Shown piece by piece: positions 24,893 through 33,180 of a DNA stretch of 64,000 nt. This stretch comes from Pseudodesulfovibrio sp. zrk46 (GTDB taxonomy: Bacteria > Desulfobacterota > Desulfovibrionia > Desulfovibrionales > Desulfovibrionaceae). Numbering within the stretch: the first letter of the stretch is position 1; each line of letters opens with the position of its first letter. The translations under genes were made by a program, and so were the position numbers. The notes beneath the pieces were generated by a model. The model did not search any database. It was not told the origin of the DNA and saw nothing but the letters and a program-made list of their open reading frames with translations. Location of the stretch: positions 3,709,501-3,773,500 of the forward strand of contig NZ_CP051216.1 in the NCBI RefSeq assembly GCF_012516435.1, read 5' to 3'.

Positions 24893-25761
24893 TGGACCTT
24901 CAAGGCAAGCGAGTAGTCATCTTCGGAGGCAAGACAGGCCTGCTTGGCCAGTCCTTAACCAAAGCCCTGACCAGCACAGGAGCCAAAGTCTATCCGCTTT
25001 CCAGCAAAGACTGTGATCTTCTTGAGCCTGTTGAGGTGGAAAAGCTGCTCAACAGACGTGATCCGGACCTCATTATCAATGCGGTTGCATACACAGCCGT
25101 GGACTTGGCGGAAGACGAAGAAGAGGCCGCGTTTGCCCTCAATGCGACTGCTCCGCAATTGCTGGCAGCCGAGGCCATTCGAAGAGGTATTCCCTTTGTC
25201 CACTACAGTACGGATTTCGTCTTCAAAGGCGACTCTGAGACACCCTACACGGTATATGATGAAACTGGCGCTTTTAGCGTTTACGGCATCAGCAAAGCTG
25301 AAGGGGAACGAAACCTTTTAGCTCTGGGTTACGAAAAGACTTTGATCATTCGCATCTCATGGCTTTTCGGTCCGGGGAAAATCAATTTCGTGGAGAAGAT
25401 TCTCTCCTTGGCTGAGGAGCGTGACACCCTCAGTGTCGTCGACGATCAGACAGGTTCACCCTCCTACGCTCCAGATGTGGCAACCAATACGGTCAAATTA
25501 CTGGAGCATGACGCAACAGGCATTTATCACCTCGCCAACTCTGGCGACACCACATGGTATGGCCTTGCTTCCGCAGCAGTCGCCTTGACAAATATTGACT
25601 GTGATGTGCAACCCGTTCCATCCAGCGCATACCCAACCAAAGCGACTCGCCCCAGATACTCTGTTCTGGATCTCGGACGCTTTACTCAGGCTACAGGCGA
25701 AACGCCAAGACACTGGAAAGAAGCCCTAGAAGAGTATGTAAAAAAGGAACTGAAGAAGTAA
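24892..25761 (+). CDS. rfbD: dTDP-4-dehydrorhamnose reductase
   Basis: 289 residues. RmlD-type SDR: GGKTGLLGQ near residue 12, STDFVFKGD and YGISKAEGE (YxxxK). Last step of dTDP-L-rhamnose synthesis. Pairs with rfbB upstream; the epimerase rfbC is absent here and rfbA is at 60 kb. Confidence 0.93.
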   Translation: MDLQGKRVVIFGGKTGLLGQSLTKALTSTGAKVYPLSSKDCDLLEPVEVEKLLNRRDPDLIINAVAYTAVDLAEDEEEAAFALNATAPQLLAAEAIRRGIPFVHYSTDFVFKGDSETPYTVYDETGAFSVYGISKAEGERNLLALGYEKTLIIRISWLFGPGKINFVEKILSLAEERDTLSVVDDQTGSPSYAPDVATNTVKLLEHDATGIYHLANSGDTTWYGLASAAVALTNIDCDVQPVPSSAYPTKATRPRYSVLDLGRFTQATGETPRHWKEALEEYVKKELKK

Positions 25762-25763
25762 TA

Positions 25764-25796
25764 AAAGAGGAAGCCTGACCAGCTTCCTCTTTTTCT
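25764..25796. terminator. Bidirectional terminator between rfbD and the SulP gene
   Basis: AAAGAGGAAGC (25764-25774) and GCTTCCTCTTT (25782-25792), 11-bp stem, T-runs on both sides; serves the two convergent genes. Confidence 0.92.
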
Positions 25797-28508
25797 TTAA
25801 TCCATCAAATCGCGAACCTTGAAGTTGGCATCATTCAATCTGTCAGCCAACATATTGATCATAAAACGGTGGATAGTTGTCACCAGCATCGGAGCGCGCT
25901 TTTCTACAGCGTTCAACTTGTTTGTGGTCATCATGTAGAGCACACACTTCTCAGCGGCTCTAATCGTAGCAGACCGGGGAGCCAGCGTGTAAATACCCAT
26001 TTCACCGAACACAGCACCAGGCCCCACCTTCTTGAGACGAAGCAGCTTACCGCCTTCCAGCTCAAGCTCGACATCTAGCTTACCAGACTCCACAAAATAC
26101 ATGGAATCAGAGCTATCTCCCTGCCGAAATACCGCCTCACCCTTCTTGACATCCACACGCTTCATGACCTTCATCAGTGCGGGGATATATTTGGGTTCCG
26201 GGAACACCGGCGCGAGTAACTCGGCAAGAGTCATCTGCTTCATTTCCAACATATTCTCGGAGTCAAGTACATGGTTCTCGCACCACTCCATGGCGTAATC
26301 CAAATTGAAAAAGACCTTGAAGGCTCCTGCCTCAGCGCCCAAGTATCCACTCTCCTCGAGATGTTCTTCCAACTCCAAAGGAGCACTGGTGATAATGACC
26401 TGAACCTCATGTTCCTCTGTAAGCTTCCGCAATTTATCGAATCCGACTCCAGCAGCAGACGCCAGCCCTGTAACCATCTTAAAATCGAGAATAAGGTACT
26501 CAACTGAAAGCATGTTTCGCGCTTCCAATCGATCCTGAATCTTCTTGAGGAGGCTGCTCATTGAGCCAAGAAAAAGAAAACCCTGCAAACGAAGAATGAG
26601 AATGTGATCCCCATACTCTTTCAAAGTACGCAACTGTGCCGGAGCTCGATCAACATTACTGCGATGATTTGCTCCAGAAAGAACGTTGCGAACTGAGCCG
26701 CCCTTACTACTGCGCGCCACGGTGACCATGAGCGCGAGGGCAACGCCAAATCCCACTCCAACCAAAAGTCCGAAGCCGATGCTCATAAAGAACGTAATCC
26801 AAAGCATCCAGAGATCGTCACGACGAGTGAATGCTGTACGAGTGCGGAACATCCAACTGGCTATGAAGGCCAAGCCGGAAAAGATTAACAACCCCTCAGG
26901 TACAAATCGGGGGACAAGAAAAATGATGTGATTAATAAAAAACAGTCCAGCACCACACACTAAACCAGCGACAACGCCCGCAACAGGGCCACGTCCACCA
27001 GTGGCATGGTTGCCAGCACTACGACCATAGGAAATGACGACAGGTGTGCCGCCACACAATCCGGAAAGGATGTTGGTAAGACCAAGAACTCGATACTCAC
27101 GATTGAGATCTGACTCACGTCCCTGCAAAAGTTCGAGACGAGTTACCCGGTACATGGTTGATAACACCATGAACATCGCCAACGCACCAATATAGAGATT
27201 GTTGGCCAGAATAACATCCCAGCGGATATCACCAAGTCCTTCTTTCAATAGCTGGACGGCAAAGACAGGTAACCCGTTTTCAAGATGCGGAATGGGCGCA
27301 GCCAAGGACTTGAGCAACTCATCATCCCACCACATCCATGCGACGTGCCCAACTGCAGATGCTACCAGCAGCAAACCGAGCAGGAACAAAGAATTTTTGT
27401 ATCGAGACAAACCACCAAAAAGGATAAAACCGAAAACAACGCCAGGTCCCATGGTCCACATGCTGTGCATGCCATCCATATCAGGCAGGGACTTGTAAAC
27501 GCCAACGGCCACATTGGTCCAATCCATAGACAAGGGGCCTATCCAATCCAGGGTGCCAACGATAACAAAGACACCAATTGCCCCGATGACACCACCGATT
27601 ATTTGTATGGGAATATAACTGACCAATCGTCCAGCGTTCAGCTTGCCAATCAACCACAAAGTAAAACCTGTTACGAACGTGGAAACTACAATAGCCCCGA
27701 TAACGGTGGCTATAATAACCTCTGGCGAAGCTGTGCCTACCATGGTCCGACAGATACTTCCCACCAAAAGGGATAAGACTGCCGACATCCCCAGCCCTGT
27801 ACCAGACAGCGCAAAGGGGATTCTTGTCTGCAAGGAAAAGAAAATACTGCCGACAGTCATGCCAGTTAAAGAAGTGGCAAGAACGTAAGGAAGAAATTCA
27901 TGCATATCCTGCTGAGCCGAAATCAATACAGCCATGGCCACAGCAAAAAAGAAACCAAGCAAGCCTGAAACCAGGCCAGCAAAGATATTCAAAGCAATAT
28001 TGCCTTCAAAGAAATTCCACTTCGGACCATCATCGTCTTCATCATCCAAGGAGGCAGTTTCCTCCCCGTTGCCAGAAAATTCAGCTTCCCAAATTTGGGG
28101 CTCGGTGGAATCAGCCAAATCACTGACGTCAACATGGTCCTCGGTCAATTCCGGGAACTCGTCTGACTGTGAAATAGGATTACTGCATTTCGGGCAAACT
28201 GTTGCATGACGATCAACAACCTCCCCGCAGTTATCACAAATGATATCGTCTGCATCATCGCTTAAGTCTACGGTGATATCAGCACTATCCAGATTTAGTT
28301 CATCAGTGCTTTGCTCCTGAGCAGATTCTCTTCCATCCAAAAACTCGTCTTGATCACCAGAAGACGACTCATCAACTTCCTCTTCCTGCGTCAGGGTATC
28401 AAAAATGGTTACACCATGACCGCAATCAGGGCATTTCGCTTTTTTTCCCGTCAGCTTATCGGGAACATCGCGCTCGTATCCACAGGAATCACACTTGAAA
28501 ATCGCCAC
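25797..28508 (-). CDS. SulP-family anion transporter with zinc ribbons, STAS and cyclic-nucleotide domain
   Basis: About 903 residues if translation starts at GTG 28508 (VAIFKCDSCG); an ATG at 28568 adds 20 residues that look non-native. Order: zinc ribbon C6, C9, C26, C29; second ribbon C91, C94, C105, C108; SulP membrane domain of 10-12 helices (about 170-610); STAS domain (about 640-760); C-terminal cyclic-nucleotide-binding domain with GAVFGEMGIY and RSATIRA (about 790-890). SulP proteins move sulfate, bicarbonate or dicarboxylates. Sulfate is attractive in a sulfate reducer but is not shown. The added domains suggest gating by a nucleotide and by partner proteins. Confidence 0.87.
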   Translation of the reverse strand: MAIFKCDSCGYERDVPDKLTGKKAKCPDCGHGVTIFDTLTQEEEVDESSSGDQDEFLDGRESAQEQSTDELNLDSADITVDLSDDADDIICDNCGEVVDRHATVCPKCSNPISQSDEFPELTEDHVDVSDLADSTEPQIWEAEFSGNGEETASLDDEDDDGPKWNFFEGNIALNIFAGLVSGLLGFFFAVAMAVLISAQQDMHEFLPYVLATSLTGMTVGSIFFSLQTRIPFALSGTGLGMSAVLSLLVGSICRTMVGTASPEVIIATVIGAIVVSTFVTGFTLWLIGKLNAGRLVSYIPIQIIGGVIGAIGVFVIVGTLDWIGPLSMDWTNVAVGVYKSLPDMDGMHSMWTMGPGVVFGFILFGGLSRYKNSLFLLGLLLVASAVGHVAWMWWDDELLKSLAAPIPHLENGLPVFAVQLLKEGLGDIRWDVILANNLYIGALAMFMVLSTMYRVTRLELLQGRESDLNREYRVLGLTNILSGLCGGTPVVISYGRSAGNHATGGRGPVAGVVAGLVCGAGLFFINHIIFLVPRFVPEGLLIFSGLAFIASWMFRTRTAFTRRDDLWMLWITFFMSIGFGLLVGVGFGVALALMVTVARSSKGGSVRNVLSGANHRSNVDRAPAQLRTLKEYGDHILILRLQGFLFLGSMSSLLKKIQDRLEARNMLSVEYLILDFKMVTGLASAAGVGFDKLRKLTEEHEVQVIITSAPLELEEHLEESGYLGAEAGAFKVFFNLDYAMEWCENHVLDSENMLEMKQMTLAELLAPVFPEPKYIPALMKVMKRVDVKKGEAVFRQGDSSDSMYFVESGKLDVELELEGGKLLRLKKVGPGAVFGEMGIYTLAPRSATIRAAEKCVLYMMTTNKLNAVEKRAPMLVTTIHRFMINMLADRLNDANFKVRDLMD

Positions 28509-28701
28509 GCAGCACCACCGAATCCGATTGTGTATTATGAGCAGCCCGACGAATCTCGCCCGGCCCATAGACTCTTTTACTTTTGCAATACATACGTGAA
28601 GGTTGAAGCCTGCGCAAGGGAGTGATTGAAAACCTCGAAATCATTTTTTTCAAAAAAAATTCGTTCCGCCCCTAAAGTAATCGATTATTGCGCCGATTAA
28701 A

Positions 28702-28742
28702 TTGGCACGAGTGAGCCTAAATGCGCACACGGAACGTGCCAA
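28702..28742. repeat. Inverted repeat upstream of the glycosyltransferase
   Basis: TTGGCACG (28702-28709) and CGTGCCAA (28735-28742), perfect 8-bp arms, 25-base spacer, in the 279-base gap between divergent genes. Candidate operator or leader hairpin. Confidence 0.4.
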
Positions 28743-28787
28743 CCACTCGCTTATATGAGCCATTTTATCCCACGGAAGGGGCTGACA

Positions 28788-29693
28788 ATGCACGACAAGA
28801 GCTTTGTCTCCATACTTGTTTCCGACTTGGAAACCCACCCAAGCCTGCCACGCCTGTTGCAGTCGGTTGCTCGCCAGTCTGAAGGACTGGACCGCACCGA
28901 AATCATCGTGGCTGGAAATGGTGGACATCCCCCTTCTTCCGAATCCATATGGTCCGCGATCACAGGGCTCGACAACGTTTCGCTTTTCATGGTGGACAAT
29001 GACGCTACGCCAGCCCAAGCCAGAAACACCTCGGCAGAGAAGGCCAAGGGAGACTTTCTACTTTTCCTACGCCCGGACTACCGATTGGACCCTAAGTATT
29101 TGACAACCGCATTCTCGGTTTTCTCCGACTACCCAGAAGTGGACATCATGTACACGGACTACATCCGCATGGCTCCCAAGGGCGGAAGCTCTCGCCCAGG
29201 TATGGTTCAGTTACCAGACTTCGATGAGAGCCTGCTCCAGACACACAACATACTCGGCCCAGGAGTGTTTATGCGTAAGGAAGCCTTCCAACGCACAGAT
29301 GGATTCCGGGACAACACAGTCTACCGAGATTGGGATTTCTGGATTCAGACTGCCAATGTGGGGAGCACATTCTATCACGTTAACTACCCTCTCACATCCT
29401 GTGAACACAACAAGCTCAGCTTCCGCGAACGCGCCGAAGATGGTCGTTACAAGGCCATGATCGTCATCAACAATCAATCCTACTTCCATGTACACACTGT
29501 TCGCTGGGCACTTTCATATTTACGTGGAGAGGCATGGGCACAGGCATTCAGCTTCATGGTCATCCCTTCGGCGGTTGAAGTGACACGTATGATGCACGAC
29601 TTCCAAATGAAGCAAATGGGCACTGATGTACTCGCCCAGGAAGCTATTCGTCAGTTTGATTCTTCTCCCTTGAATATGGACGCCAGTCGTTAA
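28788..29693 (+). CDS. Family 2-like glycosyltransferase
   Basis: 301 residues from ATG 28788 (GGAAGGGG 7 bases upstream). N-terminal GT-A pattern: SFVSILVSDLETHPSL, IIVAGNGG, ARNTSAEKAKGDFLLFLRPD. The usual DxD metal motif position reads RPDYR, so activity or metal use may differ. Acceptor and donor sugars cannot be told. It stands alone between terminators, near the rhamnose genes. Confidence 0.75.
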   Translation: MHDKSFVSILVSDLETHPSLPRLLQSVARQSEGLDRTEIIVAGNGGHPPSSESIWSAITGLDNVSLFMVDNDATPAQARNTSAEKAKGDFLLFLRPDYRLDPKYLTTAFSVFSDYPEVDIMYTDYIRMAPKGGSSRPGMVQLPDFDESLLQTHNILGPGVFMRKEAFQRTDGFRDNTVYRDWDFWIQTANVGSTFYHVNYPLTSCEHNKLSFRERAEDGRYKAMIVINNQSYFHVHTVRWALSYLRGEAWAQAFSFMVIPSAVEVTRMMHDFQMKQMGTDVLAQEAIRQFDSSPLNMDASR

Positions 29694-29725
29694 GAAAAAA
29701 CGTCACTGTAGTCGCCCCAACAGCA

Positions 29726-29762
29726 ATCAAAAAGGCCGCCCTACTGAAGCAGGACGGCCTTT
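29726..29762. terminator. Bidirectional terminator
   Basis: AAAGGCCG/CGGCCTTT outer stem plus CCT/AGG inner pairs (29731-29762). The T-run is better in the minus direction, serving the aminotransferase gene. Confidence 0.88.
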
Positions 29763-29785
29763 GATATTTCTCAACAATTCATCAA

Positions 29786-30727
29786 CTAGAGCTGGATACC
29801 ATTCTCCATGCGATCTGCAATAAGTAATTCACGAATACGCTTGGCAATCGGACCGGGGGTAACGTCATAGATCGGCTTTCCATTAAAACGGACAACCGGA
29901 ATAGCATCACCAGTCGTACCGACGATGATCACTTCACGAGCAAGGAGGATCTCCTCCTTTGTGATGCCGCGAAAAACGATGGATATATCATTCTTGATCA
30001 GATCTACAGCGCGAAGCAAGGTCGTGCCTGCCAGCGCATTGGTAAACTCGGGAATGATCAGCTTACCCTGCTCGTTGACGATACAGACATTCTCGGTGGC
30101 TCCTTCAGCCAGGAATTCATTCTCATCAAAACAGAACGGGTAGTCATAGCCCTTCTCTTCGGCCTCACGTTTCATAAGAACGTTAGGCAGATAGTCGATA
30201 GACTTGATGGTCGCCAAATAGGACTGCTTCGCTGGAATAGAGGTCTTGAAAGCGGTAGCACCCTTTTCGTAAACAGACTCTGCGGGAGTATGCAGATCTC
30301 CGGCTACGATGTAGAGGCTGGTTTCAGGGCACTCAGAGGGATAGATTCCGAAACCGCCAGGACCACGTCCCAGAAAGATGCGGACCATGCCCTTCTTCTG
30401 CCCACCAGCGCGGCATACTTCAAGAACCAGCTCGTGAATTTCATCCCAGGAACACGGCGGCTCAAGAAAGATGGACGCAGAAGAACGCTTCATACGTTCT
30501 ATGTGCGGTTCCAACTGGTAGAGCATACCATCCACGAACTTCATTGCTTCGAACACACCGTCACCACGGTGAACGAGATGATCGTCCCACGGCATGAGCA
30601 TCACGCCGGGATCTTTACAAATCATCCCAACACGGTGTTCGTAAAAAGCGTGAATCTTGGATGCATTGGGCCTTTCGACGGCCAGCATGGCATCCAGGTA
30701 TTCCTGTTTATCAGCGACTTTGACCAT
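29786..30727 (-). CDS. Class IV aminotransferase (branched-chain / D-amino acid / aminodeoxychorismate lyase type)
   Basis: 313 residues. Fold-type IV PLP enzyme: HRGDGVFEAMKF near residue 52, the PLP Lys in the IKSIDYLPNVL region (about 176), FLAEGATENVCIV and GTTGDAIPV. Motifs do not separate branched-chain aminotransferase from D-alanine aminotransferase or 4-amino-4-deoxychorismate lyase. The nearby leu genes favour branched-chain use; that is weak evidence. Stop of asd is 11 bases upstream, so co-transcribed. Confidence 0.82.
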   Translation of the reverse strand: MVKVADKQEYLDAMLAVERPNASKIHAFYEHRVGMICKDPGVMLMPWDDHLVHRGDGVFEAMKFVDGMLYQLEPHIERMKRSSASIFLEPPCSWDEIHELVLEVCRAGGQKKGMVRIFLGRGPGGFGIYPSECPETSLYIVAGDLHTPAESVYEKGATAFKTSIPAKQSYLATIKSIDYLPNVLMKREAEEKGYDYPFCFDENEFLAEGATENVCIVNEQGKLIIPEFTNALAGTTLLRAVDLIKNDISIVFRGITKEEILLAREVIIVGTTGDAIPVVRFNGKPIYDVTPGPIAKRIRELLIADRMENGIQL

Positions 30728-30738
30728 TTTACTGTCCT

Positions 30739-31764
30739 TTAGGGAACGCGAACCAGATCACGCTCCATGAGAGTTTCTGCAATCTGTACGGTATTCAATG
30801 CGGCACCCTTACGGATGTTGTCAGAGACAACCCACATGTTGATACCATTTTCAATGGTCTCATCCTCACGAATGCGGCCAACATAAGTAGCATCCTCACC
30901 CGCAGCATTGATGGGCATGGGGTAGGCTTTCTTCTCGGGGTAATCTTCAACCACAACGCCCGGAGCCTTGGCAAGCAGAGCACGCACGTCGTCGGCAGTC
31001 ATTTTCTCTTCGGTCTCAATATTGATAGACTCGCTGTGACCGTAGAAACATGGCACACGCACACAGGTAGCAGTTACCTTAATGGAAGCGTCGCCCATGA
31101 TCTTAACGGTCTCGTGAACCATCTTCATCTCTTCTTTGGTATAGCCGTTATCCATAAACACGTCGATATGCGGCAAGCAGTTGAACGCAATCTGATGTGG
31201 ATACACATCTGCAACAACCGGCTGACCGGACATGAGGCGACGGGTCTGGTTCTCCAACTCTTCGATGGCCTTCTGGCCAGTGCCGGAAACAGCCTGATAG
31301 GTGGAAACGACAACGCGCTTGATTTTGGCTTCATCATGGATGGGCTTGAGAGCAACCATCATCTGAATGGTGGAACAATTGGGATTGGCGATGATGCCTT
31401 TGTGCCAATCGAGATCATGAGGATTGACCTCAGGGACTACGAGAGGGCACTCATCATTCATACGCCAAGCGGAAGAGTTGTCCACGACAACACAACCAGC
31501 TTTTGCAGCGATGGGGGCAAACTTCTCAGAAGTGGAACCACCGGCAGAGAACAAAGCCAGATCAACGCCTTCGAAGGAATCTTCGGTCAGCTCGACCACG
31601 GTCAGTTCTTCACCCTTGAATTCCACTTTTTTGCCTGCACTGCGGGCAGAAGCCATCGGGATAACTTCGGAATAGGGGAAATTTCGTTGTTCCAAAACCT
31701 TAAGCATTTCCTGGCCGACAGCGCCGGTCGCGCCAACAACTGCCACTACGGGATTCTTACTCAT
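30739..31764 (-). CDS. asd: Aspartate-semialdehyde dehydrogenase
   Basis: 341 residues from ATG 31764 (GGAGAG upstream). NADP-binding GATGAVGQEM (about 11), the catalytic Cys in ANPNCSTIQM (about 130), and the SGTGQKAIEE substrate segment. Makes aspartate semialdehyde for lysine, threonine and methionine. Follows metF by 18 bases, so metF-asd-aminotransferase form an amino-acid operon on the minus strand. Confidence 0.95.
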   Translation of the reverse strand: MSKNPVVAVVGATGAVGQEMLKVLEQRNFPYSEVIPMASARSAGKKVEFKGEELTVVELTEDSFEGVDLALFSAGGSTSEKFAPIAAKAGCVVVDNSSAWRMNDECPLVVPEVNPHDLDWHKGIIANPNCSTIQMMVALKPIHDEAKIKRVVVSTYQAVSGTGQKAIEELENQTRRLMSGQPVVADVYPHQIAFNCLPHIDVFMDNGYTKEEMKMVHETVKIMGDASIKVTATCVRVPCFYGHSESINIETEEKMTADDVRALLAKAPGVVVEDYPEKKAYPMPINAAGEDATYVGRIREDETIENGINMWVVSDNIRKGAALNTVQIAETLMERDLVRVP

Positions 31765-31782
31765 AACTCTCTCCAATCTCTC

Positions 31783-32655
31783 TTAAAACTTTAAATTTCT
31801 ACCGATTTCAAGGCACGCCTTGGCTCGGTTCAGTGTGTACAGATGAACGCCGGGAGCACCGCCATCGATGAGTTCCTGCGCCTGCTTGATGGCATAATCC
31901 ATACCCAGACGATAAACGGCATCATCGCCCCCCTCTGCATGAGCAGCTTCCAGCGCGCTGAGGAACTTGCCCGGGATGGCTGCGCCACACAGTCCAAGGA
32001 TGAACTTGGCAGATTTGAGGCTCATGATGGGCAACACACCGGGAATTACCGGCACATTGGAACCCATGGATTTCAACCGCTCCACGTAATCGAAATACAA
32101 ACGGTTATCGAAAAACAGCTGGGTCACGAGAAACTGTGCGCCCTTCTTCACCTTCAGATCAACCATATCGAGGTCGGACTGGATGGACGGGGACTCAGGA
32201 TGCGGTTCGGGATAGGCTGCGCCGCCCACACAAATCTCGGGATAACGCTCATTGATGAATTCAATGACATCAGTGGCGTGCTTGAATTCCTGAGTGTTGA
32301 AGTCAAAATCTTTGACGTCACGAGGGGCGTCGCCGCGCAGGGCCAACACGTTCTCAATGTTCGCCTCACGTAGACTTTTGAGAAACTCATCCAGCTTTTC
32401 AGCAGAAGCGCCGACGCTGGTTAGGTGAGTAATGGGCTCGATGCCGTGATCCCGTTTCATACGGGTGGCGATCTCCAGGGTATTGTCCTGGGTTCCACCG
32501 CCTGCGCCGTAAGTCACGGACGCGAACAGAGGATTGAGCTCCTTGAGCTTCTCAACTACCTCAAAGAAACCAGGCCAGGCTTCTTTTTCTTTAGGCGGAA
32601 AGAACTCCAGGGAAATAAACGGAGATTTTCTTTCAATCAGGTCACAAACGCGCAA
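31783..32655 (-). CDS. metF: 5,10-methylenetetrahydrofolate reductase
   Basis: 290 residues from TTG 32655 (AAGGAG 7 bases upstream). TIM-barrel FAD enzyme: SLEFFPPKEKE with the catalytic Glu (about residue 17), SVTYGAGG, ALRGDAP and FLVTQLFFDN. Provides methyl-THF for methionine synthesis; in sulfate reducers it may also serve C1 metabolism. First gene of the metF-asd operon. Confidence 0.94.
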   Translation of the reverse strand: MRVCDLIERKSPFISLEFFPPKEKEAWPGFFEVVEKLKELNPLFASVTYGAGGGTQDNTLEIATRMKRDHGIEPITHLTSVGASAEKLDEFLKSLREANIENVLALRGDAPRDVKDFDFNTQEFKHATDVIEFINERYPEICVGGAAYPEPHPESPSIQSDLDMVDLKVKKGAQFLVTQLFFDNRLYFDYVERLKSMGSNVPVIPGVLPIMSLKSAKFILGLCGAAIPGKFLSALEAAHAEGGDDAVYRLGMDYAIKQAQELIDGGAPGVHLYTLNRAKACLEIGRNLKF

Positions 32656-32790
32656 TTTGATTCTCCTTGAAACAAACGGTCTACAAAAATGTGCCCTCCC
32701 TGGTATGTGGGCAAGAGAGTTTACATACGCTTTCTTTGCGTAACCTTCAATGGAGAAATGGCAGGAAGGCCCGTAGGACCAGAGAAAAAT

Positions 32791-33180
32791 CTATTTATGA
32801 AGAGCTTCGACAATGACTATATCGGCAGGAAGATAATCAAGAGTTGGCGGTTTAGCGGGATCAACCCACTCCATCCGCTGATCCTCAAGCGACGTCAACC
32901 GCCCAGTATAATTAGAGATATGAAAGAAATACAGTTGTACGACAAATTCGTCATACTCATGTTTCAAATCGCGCCAATACTCAAATTCCACAGGAGTTAC
33001 ACCCAACTCTTCCTGTAACTCACGCACGATGGCATCATCACGCGACTCACCCGGCTCAATCTTGCCACCAGGAAACTCCCACCAGCCAGCCATCTTGGCC
33101 CCCTCAGGGCGCTCCACTGCGAGATATTGGCCATCCTGCCAGATAATGCCTGCGACCACTTCGATAAGAGGTTTCATCAC
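32791..33180 (-). CDS. Nudix hydrolase, MutT-like
   Basis: 129 residues (128 if the second ATG is used). Complete Nudix box from GGKIEPGES to RELQEELG (about 38-60). The N-terminal VVAGIIWQDGQYLAVERP and WWEFPGGK are typical of MutT 8-oxo-dGTP diphosphatases, which cleanse the nucleotide pool. Its start overlaps the stop of the ABC-F gene, so they are coupled. Confidence 0.88.
   Translation of the reverse strand: MMKPLIEVVAGIIWQDGQYLAVERPEGAKMAGWWEFPGGKIEPGESRDDAIVRELQEELGVTPVEFEYWRDLKHEYDEFVVQLYFFHISNYTGRLTSLEDQRMEWVDPAKPPTLDYLPADIVIVEALHK

Noticed and set aside
28702-28722. Sigma-54 promoter (TTGGCACG then GCCT)
   Set aside because: The -12 GC is not at the required spacing.
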